The position numbers and the translations under genes were made by a program. The notes beneath the pieces are model-generated. The model worked only from the letters and a program-made list of their open reading frames with translations. It ran no database searches and had not been told where the DNA came from. A DNA stretch of 52,823 bases from Burkholderiales bacterium (GTDB lineage Bacteria; Pseudomonadota; Gammaproteobacteria; Burkholderiales; Ga0077523), in assembly GCA_022843925.1 (NCBI GenBank), contig JALHMS010000027.1:1-52823 (forward strand). Reading direction: 5' to 3'. Shown here piece by piece: positions 24,288-35,100 of this stretch. The stretch's first letter is position 1. Every line of letters starts with the position of its first letter.

Positions 24288-25976
24288 TCAGTCCGCGTAC
24301 CGCTCGGCGATGCGGCTCGTGAGTTCGTCCACGAAGACCTGCATGTCGGCCGAGATGACCTTGATCCGGCTGGCCAGGTAGTTGTAGCCGAAGAGCGCGG
24401 GGATCGCGACGGCCAGACCGGCCACCGTCGCCACGAGTGCGGCGGCGATACCCGGCGCGATGGCGTTCACGTTCACGTCGCCCGCGGCGGCGATCGCGGC
24501 GAACGTGATCATCACGCCCACCACCGTGCCGAGCAGTCCGAGGAACGGTCCGCCGGAGATCGAGATGGTGAGCAGCACCATCTGACTGTTGAGACGCGCG
24601 CTCTCCCGCACCACCTGCGCATCCATCGTCGCGCGGATCGAGTCGATCGCCTTCCCGGAGATCACCGTCTTGCCGGAATCGAGACGCTTGCGCAGTTCGC
24701 CCGCAGCGACGTCGTAGATCCGCCTGAGCGTCGCGTGCCGCGCTCCCTTGGTGTCCCCGGGCGCCGCGAGAAGATCCTCGATCTCCGCGAAACGCTTCTG
24801 GAACGCCTTGTTCGCGTTGTCGGTCTGCGCCATCGCGATCGACTTCGTGAACATCACGTAGAAGCTCAACACCATCATGACCATCAGGATCGCGATCACG
24901 ACCCAGCCGTCGATCGTCACCGCCGAGAGCAGGATGCCGACGTACGACGTGCTCTCACCGCCCTCACCGGCCTCGGCCTCGGTCGCGACCTTCACCAGCG
25001 TCGCAGCGTCGCCCTGCGACGCCACCGCGAGGGCGATCGCGCCGGCCGTGCGTGCGGTGTTGGCGATCGTCAGTTCGTCGAGCTCGCCCTGGAAGTCGGC
25101 CCCGACCACCACCTCGCCGGAAACGGCCCCCGCCTTCGCCGCCACGGCTGCAGCCTCGCGTCCGTCGACGTGCAGCACGATGCGATCACCGAGCGTCACC
25201 GCGACGTGATGCCAGGCCCCCGCGGGGAGAGCCGCCTTGCCCGTGGCGCCCGCCGACGTCGCCACCCAGACCTGACCGCCCTCGTATTGGATCTGCAGCG
25301 CGCCACCCTGCTGCGACAAGAGCGTCGCCTTCTGCTCCGCGATCGCGGGCTTCACCCAGACCGATACGGTCATCCCGCCCGGACCGCTGGCGAGCGACGG
25401 CGCCGTCACTGTGAGGCGCGCCGTACCGTCGAACACCGCAGCGCCGTCGGCGACCCCGGCACCGCCGCCCTTCACCCCGGTCACCGCCACCGGCTGCGCG
25501 TAGGCCGTCGAATCGCGGAAGGCGCCGTCGGCCTCGGCGAAGTGCATGACCAACGTGTCGTTGTCGGTGTAGGTGCCCTTGGGGTTGCCTGCGGGCACCG
25601 CCTTCTCGTTGCCGTAGTAGAGCCACACGTGGCCCTCGGCGGACCCGGGAGTCAGCCGCGGCACCTTCACCCACACGAGCGCCAGTTCGTTCACGCCATC
25701 GAACTTCTCGATGTGGAACTCCAGGGGGGTCTTGTCATCGTCGGCGACGAAGCGCAGGTCGTTGCCGTCGATCTGCGCCTCGTTGAACACGAAGTTCCCC
25801 GTGTGCAGCCGCACCAGCACAGGCACGTTCGCGAGGCCTTCCTTGAGGGCCGCGCCCTGGTCGGTGGTGTCGAGCGACACCTTGCGGCGCCCGGTCCATT
25901 CGGGGTTCCACCAGGCCTGCGCGGCCGCGGGCAGCACTGCGATCAAGACGAGAAGGACGAGGAACAACCGTTTCAT
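24288..25976 (-). CDS. ExbB/MotA-TolQ protein with periplasmic DUF2341 and LamG-like domains
   Basis: A 562-residue chimera. A signal peptide (to about residue 21, LPAAAQA) is followed by a DUF2341-like domain about 22-120 (WWNPEWTGRRKVSLDTT, VWVKVPRL, VWLYYGNEKA). A concanavalin/LamG-like domain about 150-310 follows (FDGTARLTVTAPSL, MTVSVWVKP, GAWHHVAVTLGDRIVLHVDG), then a membrane segment about 345-375, and a MotA/TolQ/ExbB channel domain to the end (SISGGPFLGLLGTVVGVMITF, LVATVAGLAVAIPALFGYNYL). The extra domain would hang in the periplasm and could bind glycan or a protein partner. It heads the exbB-exbD-tonB-porin-coiled-coil unit, 204 bases after the giant TpsA gene; that gap shows no promoter I would defend. 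Confidence 0.92.
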   Translation of the reverse strand: MKRLFLVLLVLIAVLPAAAQAWWNPEWTGRRKVSLDTTDQGAALKEGLANVPVLVRLHTGNFVFNEAQIDGNDLRFVADDDKTPLEFHIEKFDGVNELALVWVKVPRLTPGSAEGHVWLYYGNEKAVPAGNPKGTYTDNDTLVMHFAEADGAFRDSTAYAQPVAVTGVKGGGAGVADGAAVFDGTARLTVTAPSLASGPGGMTVSVWVKPAIAEQKATLLSQQGGALQIQYEGGQVWVATSAGATGKAALPAGAWHHVAVTLGDRIVLHVDGREAAAVAAKAGAVSGEVVVGADFQGELDELTIANTARTAGAIALAVASQGDAATLVKVATEAEAGEGGESTSYVGILLSAVTIDGWVVIAILMVMMVLSFYVMFTKSIAMAQTDNANKAFQKRFAEIEDLLAAPGDTKGARHATLRRIYDVAAGELRKRLDSGKTVISGKAIDSIRATMDAQVVRESARLNSQMVLLTISISGGPFLGLLGTVVGVMITFAAIAAAGDVNVNAIAPGIAAALVATVAGLAVAIPALFGYNYLASRIKVISADMQVFVDELTSRIAERYAD

Positions 25977-26180
25977 GGAGGACTCGGGGAGGGTGCCAGC
26001 GGATGGCGCATTCTCGGCACGCTCTGTTGCACGAATATGACCGAGAGATGTGAAGTGAATGACTGCAACTTGCCGACAGCTGCGACACAGATACGCAATT
26101 TCCGACTAGCCGACCATGGCAAATCGCGACCACTGCACAGGCCTTACCATGAGCCGATCGGATCACCCCGTGCGAATGCC

Positions 26181-29100
26181 TCACTCATCCCCGTACCCCA
26201 GTACCTGCACCGTGATGAAGGATGGCATCGTCTTCAACGCGTTGGCCGCGCTCTCCGCAGCCGCCGTCTCCGCGGCCCGGGCCACGGCAGCGGTCGTCTG
26301 CGACTCGTTGCTGGACGTGCCGGACAGCCCGATCGACAGCGAGGGCGTCGCGTTCGGCACCCCGCCGCTCGTGCCGCCTACGCTGATGTTCGCCGCGTTG
26401 GCCACCGTCTGCGCCCGCACGACGAGGTCACCTGCGACCACGACCCCGGCGTCACCGGCATCCACCTCGCCGAGCGGCGTGATCAGCGCGGCACTGCCGG
26501 GCGGCACATCCGGTCGGCTGAGCAGCACGCCGATGCCCGAGCCCGAGATGGAACGCGACGTGTCGAGCACGAACTTGCCGTCGCGGATCACGATCTGCGG
26601 CGGCGGCGTGGCGGTCGCCGTCTTCGCGCCCTTGCCCGCATCGATGTTGCCGAACGAGGCCCAGAGGTTGATGTCGCCACCGCCCAGGGTGAATACGCGC
26701 GACTGGTTGACGAGGAAGTCCTCCAGCACCGTGGCCTCGATGGAACCACCGCGGACCGTGACGATCCCGAGGGACGACGCGCCCTTCGACAGCACGCCCG
26801 GATTGGCCAGACCCGCATTGACGAGGCCACCCGGCACCCGCAGTTCGATGGCCCCGCCCTGCTCGGTCTTGATCTGACTGAAGAAGAGGTTCACGTCGCC
26901 GGCGTAGCGCTCGGCCATCGCGAGGTAGTTCGAGGCGAATCCCCTCGCCCCGTCGTTCGGATCGAACGTGGCCCCGGGACGCGACATCTCGGCAAGCAGC
27001 GGCTTCACGTTCTTGCCGTAGCTCCGCTCGAGCAGACCCACGAGCGCAAGGAAGTTCGACTCCGTGAGCTGCGCCTGCACGTCCGGGTCCACCGGGTAGA
27101 GCGTGGCCATCGCCCGGTAGCCGCGCACCTCGAAGCCCGGCAGCGCGGCTTCGAGATTCCCGGGGTTGCCCGCCAGCCGCAGTTCCGAGAAGAGGACCGA
27201 ATTGACGAAGGCGGTCTGCGCAGGCCGGTCCAGCGCGAGGAATGCCGTGATGGCATCGTCGGCCGGGAGATTGGCGTCCCCCGTGCGCGAGCGCATGTAG
27301 GCGACGAGCTCCGTCCGGTAGTTCACCGACTCGACGAACGCGTCGATGGAAGCGCCCCCGAGGCCCTGCAGGGCCTGCAACGCGGACGCACGACCGGCCG
27401 GCGTGTCGGGGAACTCCGTACCTCCGTTGTCCTTCACGAACTGCCGCACCTCCCGCGGGAACTGCGCAGCCAGCCGGTCGAGATCGGTGGAGAGATACGT
27501 GTCGAGGAATCCGCTGTAGTCCGGCGCGACACCGCCGGCCGAGACGCGGATGGCCGCGCCCGATTCGGGTAGGAACGGGTTGTCGAGATTGCCGCGGGTG
27601 AGGATGCCGAGCGAGTTCCCGAGGTCCACATCGCGCCCGGTGTTGATCTGCAGTTCACCCGGCCCGCCCCACTGGATACCGCTCAGGTTGCTGCGCTGGT
27701 TGCCGAGCGGATCGCGCAGCGTGTTGAAGCGCAGATCACGCCCCGCCTCGAAACGGGTGATGTCGGTCGGGTTCACGTTCTGCCCGATCACCCAGGTGTC
27801 GACGATGTCCCGGCCCGCCACCAGCATCAGCGATTTCGCAAAGACGCCGAGCGGGCTGACACCGGTCTGCGGATCGACCGGCCCCCGCACGTCGCCGCGC
27901 GCGGCCACGATGCGGATCGGGGTCGTGTCCCCCGCGTGCAGGACCTGCTCGTCGTGGAACAGGGCGCCCTGCTCGGAGGCGTTCACGAGCAGCGGGCTGA
28001 GGGAGTTGGAGAACGCCCGATCCGGAGAGAGCGGCGCCGGCAGCGACAGCGGAGAGACATCCGACATCAGGATGCGGCCATCGACCGTGACGTCCGTGGC
28101 GGCCAGCAGTTCGAACTGCCCGCGACGATCCGGTGCCATGAAGAACTCCCGGCCGACGCGCGCGTCGCCGGAGAGGGCAGCGACGCGCACGGTCCCCGGG
28201 TAGATGACGGACGACACGGACTCACCTGCGCTACCGAAGCTCGCGAGCGGCGACCCGCTGATCTGGGGCAACAGTTCGCGGTTGTTCGACAGCGTCGCGG
28301 ATCCCGTGAGCGCCGAGAGATCGAAGCTAGCCCCTTCGCCGTAGGTCAGAAAGTACGACGTGAGCAAGCCCGTGGTCCCGATGTTGCCTCGCGGCTGCCG
28401 CTGGATCGTCGGGTTGAAGACACCCTCGACTGTGGCGTCGCGGCCGGCGCGGACCCCGATGCTGGCGTCGCCGAGCGCGAACATCGCATTGAGCGGCGTG
28501 CCGGAGACCGTGGTGGCCGAACCCACGTCGCGCCCGGCCTGGATGTCACCGATGCCACGCTGCACCACGTACAGGCCGCTCAGCAGGTCGCGACCCGCAC
28601 GCACCGTGAGATCCCCACCGCCCAGCTCGACGAAGTTCCCGGCAAGCGGTGCCGACGCCGCGTCGCCTCCGAGCTGCGCATTGGTCGGCACCGCGCCGCT
28701 CACGTTCGCGATGTCGCGGCCCGCCTCCATCCACACGTCGCCGCCCCCGAGCGCCCCGACGCCTTCATGGAACGCGTCGTAGCGCACCCACCAGGTGGTC
28801 TGCGGGTTGGGTTGGATCTCGTTCCGCGCGTTGCGCCGCACGTCCCGATACAACCATTCCGTGACCGCGCGGCCCGAGGAAGCCCCCCGCAGATCGCGCC
28901 CCGCGACGACGCGCACATCGCCGCCACCTTCCGTGTAGGTCGGGGTATGGGTCCGGGCCGCGCCCGCGACGGTCGGTGGATTCGGCACGATGAAGCCGGC
29001 CACTGCCGCCCCCGGCTCGCCGGACGTATAGATCACTGCCCGCGCGTCGGCCAGCACCAGGTCACGGGCCGCGACCACATCGATGAATCCGTCGCTCGTG

Positions 29101-32100
29101 CGCACCAGACGGCCCGCCGCCAGCGTGACATCGGCCTCGGTCCCCGCAACGGTGGCGAGCAGGTCGGCGCTGCCGATGTCCGCGCCCGCGACGACACGGT
29201 ACGACCAGCCGCCGCCCGCGCGCGGCACGTACGCGTCGTTCATCACTGTGATGCTGGCCGTGGTCGGCGTCGCCGGCGGAAGTGCACGGAACCCGTCACT
29301 CAGGGTGCGGTTCAGCGCGACGTTGCCTTCCGACCGGAGGGTGAGCACGCCCGGCTCGCCGCCGAAGCTCCACACGCCGTTCGGGCCGGCGCAGGTGGCG
29401 GCCGTGCCGCAGTAGAAGTTCCAGTCCGCAGCGAGGCTGATGGTGCCGCCGCGCACCTCGATGCCGGGGCGCAGGCGGATCGTAGCGTCGCTGCCGAGGC
29501 GGGTGGCCACGGCGGGTCGCGCGACCGAGAGGTAGTCGCGCGTCTCGTTGAAGAGGGATGCGGCGCCACCGGTATTCGAGATGTTGAGTCCGCTGCCCGC
29601 CGCCGTCCCGATGGTCGTTGCCGAGTACACGCGGAACGCCTCGATGATCACCTCGTCGGTGCCGATCAACGTGGGTGCGAGCGCCGTGATCGCGACGTCG
29701 TCAACGGTCCGCGGCGCGCGTAGCCATACCTCGCCTGCCGCGCCGTCGCCGGCCGCCGATACATCGAGGGTCGTGCCCGACTGCACGGCAATGGCGCCGG
29801 CAGACGTGCCGAGGAATACGAGCCCCCCGTCGCCGTTTCCACCGGTGGCGCGCACCAGCAGGCGGGACGTTCCCGCGGTCGTGACGTCGCCCGACGCCCA
29901 CACCTCGATGCGTCCACCCTTGCCGGCACTGGCGTCGAGCATGCCCGCGACGGTGACCGTGCCGGCGTCGGCCGCCAGGCGGATCTCCCGGGCCGTCATC
30001 GTGCGGTCCGCCGCGAGCGCGAGATCGCCGCTCCGAACGCGATATCTCTGCGCCCCGGAGAAGCCGCCGGCCAGCGCCGACGCGGCGAAGGCGTCCAGAT
30101 CGCCATCCTGGGCGATGTCGGCCGCGATGCTTCCGCCGCCCGTGCCGGTCAGCGTGCCCCCGAGTGCGAGTGAACGGCCGGACTGCATCTCGACGAGACC
30201 GGCCTTCGCACCATTGCCGCCGGCGGAGACGTCGATCGACGAACCCGCCGCGAGGGCGATGTCACCGGCCTCCGTCCGCATCCGGACCGTGCCGCCATCG
30301 GTCACGCGGGTCACACCGGGAGTGAACACCACCTCGGTTCCCGACGCGTCGATGACGGCGCCACTCAGCAACCGGATGGCGTCGTCCGCGCGAGCGCCGG
30401 TCGCCATCATGTCGACCACGCCGGACGGCAGGTCGATCCGCGTCGCCACGTCGACGCGCGTACCGACGAGGGCGAGCCGGGAACCGAGCCCGGGGCTCGC
30501 GGCGCCGGCCAGCGGCGTCGCCGGCGCCTGCAGGCTGAGCAACCCGGACGAGGTGATCCGCCCGTCCGCCGCGGCTGCAGCGGTGAGCGTGGACGTGACG
30601 ATCCTCAGTTCGGCCGCGGTCGAGACCATCTCGCCCGTCCCCGCGATGCGCACCTGCCGATCGCCTTCGAGCACGACGAGATCCGCACCGCCCAGGGCAA
30701 CGGCGCCGGGCCCGAGCGTCAGTGTGCCGCCCGTGGTGGTGCCGTCGCCGAGCGCTTCGAAACGCAGGTCGCCCGTGCCGGTCCCCGTCGGCGAGACGAC
30801 GGTGCCCGACGAGTTCGTGAGGACCATCGTGCCGGCGCGGAACACCTTGTCGCCTGCGCCGAAGGCATTCACCGCGGGCGCGTCGAGCGTGAGGGATGCG
30901 AGCAGAGGCCGACCGTCGGCATCGACGGCACCGATCGTGTTCGCGCCGTACAGATCGATCGTGCTGTAACTCTTCAGCGCCAGCGCATCGCCCCCGCCGA
31001 GGCGTTGGAGCAGGGCCCCGCCGATGACGAGTCCATCGGTCGCCGGCACTGCAGCGCCGAGATCGATGCGGCCAGCCGCCAGTGACACCGCGGCCGCCTC
31101 GATCTGCACGTTGGAGGCAAGCGTCGTGGTCCGGGTCGCGTCGAGGAGCACCGAGGTGCCCGCATCGAGCAAGGCATTCGGGGCAACCGTGAGGGTGCCC
31201 GCCACGCGGTCGAACGCCGAACGCGCTACCGTCGCCACGGGCGCCGTGGAAACACGGACGAAGGCACCGTTCCCGGCGATCGCGATGGTCCCGGGCGTCG
31301 GTGCACCGGTGCCCGTCGCGCGGAGGACGGCGCCGTCCTCGATCCGGATGTCACCGGCGGACACGAGCATGAGATCGGCCGCCAGCAGGGGCGAGTCCGC
31401 ACGGTTGGAGAGGATCACTTCGCGGCTGCCGACACCCGTGGTGATGGTCATGCCGTCCGCTGTCGACCGCGTGCCACCCAGCAGCAGGCTGGAGGCGCCG
31501 AGCGCGTTGAGACGCGAGACGTCGAGGTTGAGGAAACCGCTCGCGGGCACATCGCCGGGCGCATGCACACGGATGGCCGGTGCCGCGATGTCCACCTGCA
31601 GGCCGCGCGCGCCGGCGCCGGCGATGGTGCCGGCCAGCGAGAGGGCGCCACTCGTCTCGAGCACGAGGCGCCCCGCGTCCGCGGGCATCTGGGCACCGGT
31701 GGTGCCCGGGAAGAAGCCGCCCACCGAAGTGCGCGTGTACTCGGCGAGGCGCCCCAGCGCCCGCTGGTCGTGGATCACGAAGAGACTCGTGCGCTCGTCC
31801 CGGATGACGGTCCCGTCGAACTCGCGCGCCGTGCGATAGCCCGCCACCAGTTGCACGTTGCGAAGATCGCCGGTGACCGGCCCCGCATAGCGCGCGGAGA
31901 CGGGGCCGAACGGCAGGTCCAGCACCGGCGTCTCGCTGGGGGTGACGAGGAAGGCGCCAGGCAGCGAGGCGTACGCGCGAGGCAGCAGCGTGTACACGCC
32001 ATCCGGAAGACCGGCGACCCCTCGCAACTGGATCTGGTCGCCGACGATCAGCCCGGTCGTGCCCTGCTGCGACTGGTGGTCGTACGGTCCGTACGCTGCA

Positions 32101-35100
32101 CCAACGCCGGGCAGGATGGCGAAGCTGCCGGGCAGTGGATCGCGGGCCGCCGAGGCGCCGGGGTTGAAGATGTCGGCCGAGCCGCCGGGCCCTGGCACGA
32201 ACTCGTACGCCAGCAGATCGCCACCGCCGGACAGATCGACGAGCGCGCCCGCAGCCAGCGTCACCGTCGGTGCCGCCAGTTCGATGCGCTTCTCCGGCGG
32301 CGTGGTGATCACGAGGTTGCCGAAGCCGGCCCCAAGGTCGTACACGTAGTCCTTGCCCGACAATTCCGTCTGGCCGAAAGGAATCGCCTGCCCGTTGCCG
32401 CTGGCACTCGTGACACTGCCCGCACCGAGTACCACGCTGTCCGTGGCTTCGAACCGGATGGACCCGAACGGCGCCGCGACGAGGGTCTCCTGGCGGATGG
32501 TCCGCGCCTGGACGAGCAGTTCACCGGCAGCCGAGAGGATGGGTGTGGTGGGCCCGACGACGGCCGGTGCCAGGAACTCGATGGTCCCGTCCGTCGAGAC
32601 GGCGCCGGTCCCGGTGTCGACCGCGACGGTGCGGAAAGTGAAAGACGTCGCCGTCGTCGGCGCGATGCGTTCGGCCTCGAGTTGCACGATCGACGCCGCC
32701 GTGGTGAGGCCACCAATCAGGCGATAGGCGACCCCTTCGCCCGCCACCGTGTCGACCAGGACACCCCGCAACCGGATGTCGCCGCCGGAGACGCCCGTAC
32801 CGCTCGTGCTTCGGACGGATACGCGGTCCACGCCGGTCAGGTTCACACGGCCCACGAGGTCGACGACGCGCGCCCGCACGTCGAGCGTTCCCGCACCCGC
32901 CACGGGAGTGATCTGCAGTTGTCGGGAGAGGTCGGTGCTGCCGAGGTTCACGACCGCCGAGTCCAACGACACGGCCGCTCCGTTAGCGACGCGGATCTCG
33001 GGCGCATCGAGCGTGAGGCTGCGACCGGGGGAGAGCGTGAGGGTATCCGGGAACTCGATGCGATCGCGCGCCATCAGCGTCACGGCCGAAAAGCCGGCGT
33101 CGGTGATCCTGTCGGCGTTCAGGTACGCACCACCGCCCAGATCGACGCCGCCGACCACCGTCGGGATCGGGGCACCCGGCGCGGCACCCGGCGCCAGGAA
33201 GGTCGGGTTCCCGCCGACTCCGGACCCCTTCATGACGACGATGCGTTTCTCCGTGCCCGGGAAATTGACCTGCGGTGCAGCCGTCATGGCAACGAAGAGC
33301 GTCCCGCCCGCCTGCCCTGCCCGCCCCGGTGCGGCGCGGAACGTGGCGTCGGCAAGGATCCCTTCGCGCGCGACGAGGTGGATCTCACCGGCGGAACTGG
33401 CAACGGCCGTGCGCCTGTAGCTGAGGTCGGCGACCGTCACGCCGCTCGCGGTGATCCCTGTGACGCTCGCAACCGGCACATCCAGGACATCCTCGATGCG
33501 CGGACCCCGAAGCCCGGCGGTCGTCGTGCCGGAGACCACGCCCGAGACATCGAGCACGGACCCGGCTTCGAGCACCACGCTGCCCTTGGCGGCATTGATT
33601 TCGATGCGCCCGCCATCGTGAACCACCCCGGTGAAGAACCCGAGGTTGTTGCGCCTCGACTGCGCAACCCCCTGCGCGAAGATGCGCGCGGTGCTGCCGA
33701 TCCATACCGACACATCGGACTCGAACGTGTCGTTCGACCCCGGCGGCACGTTGCCGATGGTGATGGTCCCACCGGGTGCGGACAGCCCGCCCAGCACGGT
33801 GACTCGACGGCCCGATTCGATGGCGATGCTGCCGAGCGGATCCACCTCGACGATGGCATTGCGGGCGATCTCGACGTGCCCGCGCGCCGCGCTGTCGGAC
33901 CGCAGTACGATGGCCGCCGGGGACCACGGATCGACGAAGTCGTCGAAGCCGCCCGCGAGCCGCGACCATTGGCGAAGCCCGCCCGTCAGCGGGTTCGTGA
34001 CAGCGCTATCCGGGCCGGTGCGGAACATCGGCGTGCCGGTGCGCTTGGATTCGAGTGCCGCACCATCCACCTGCCAGGCCGAGACCCTGGGTGTGACGAC
34101 GGCGCCATCGGCGACGAGCAGTCCGTCCTGCCCGTTCATCGTGAAGCTCGTGAAGCCGCCGCGATCGAAGAATGCCGGCGCGAGATGCAGTTCGCCCGTC
34201 GCGCCGGTGCCGGCCGCGCCGATCACGATGCGGGAGGTGGAGATGGCCAGATCTCCACCGGTTCCGACCACCCCGCCCATCGGCTGCACCACCGCGAAAC
34301 CGCGCAGCTCGCCGCCCAGTGTCAGCGTCGACACCTGGGGATCCGCCTCGGAGAGCCCGAGCCTGCCGGTCGTGATGGCGATCCGCCCCGCGTCACCGGC
34401 AGTCAGACGCCCTGCCTCGTCGACGCGCGCACCGCCGGAGACATCGAGCACGGAGCCGCCGGCCAGCCGCACGTCGGCCACGCCACGCAGCGAGATCGAC
34501 CCGCCGTCCAACACGATCGCCGAACCAGGCGCCACAGGGTTGAGCGATCGACGATCGTTGGTCCACGTGCCGGCCGTGTCGATGTGCACGCCGGAGGCCA
34601 CGTCCAGTGCGAACCGCGACGGATCGGTGATGTCCTCGCCGCTGACCTCATGGGTCGCGAGCGTGACGATGGCCCCAGGCGCATTGATGTTCGCCGATAC
34701 CGCGACGGCGCGCCCGGCGAGCGAGAGCGAACCCCAGGGGGCGAGGGTGATGGGTGTTTCGACGGTGACGGCACCGTCGGAACTGGCGTTCAGACGCGTG
34801 AAACCACCAGTCCCGAACAGCGCGATCGGATCGAGTGCCACGCGATCCCGCCACGGCGCATCGAGCACGCTGTCCGCGTTGAACGTCGACCCGAGGCGCT
34901 GCGGGATTGCCACGAACGCCAGATCGCGCAGCTTGCGGCTCCCGGCGGTGATGGCATCGGCCGAGAGGTCGCCCAGCAGTAGCTGCCCGCCCTGGGGTGC
35001 GAGCGCTGCCGTGCGCTGGAACTCGCCCGCGGTGGCGCGGCCGACCAGCGTGCCGTCGAGAACCGCCCCGTGCGACACCACTGCGATGGACCCCGCGCTT

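Noticed and set aside
31563-34982. 1,139-codon open frame on the plus strand opposite the giant TpsA gene
   Set aside because: It is an Arg/His/Asp-rich shadow of a repetitive GC-rich gene, with no start signal or family resemblance; the minus frame has clear TPS and beta-helix features.
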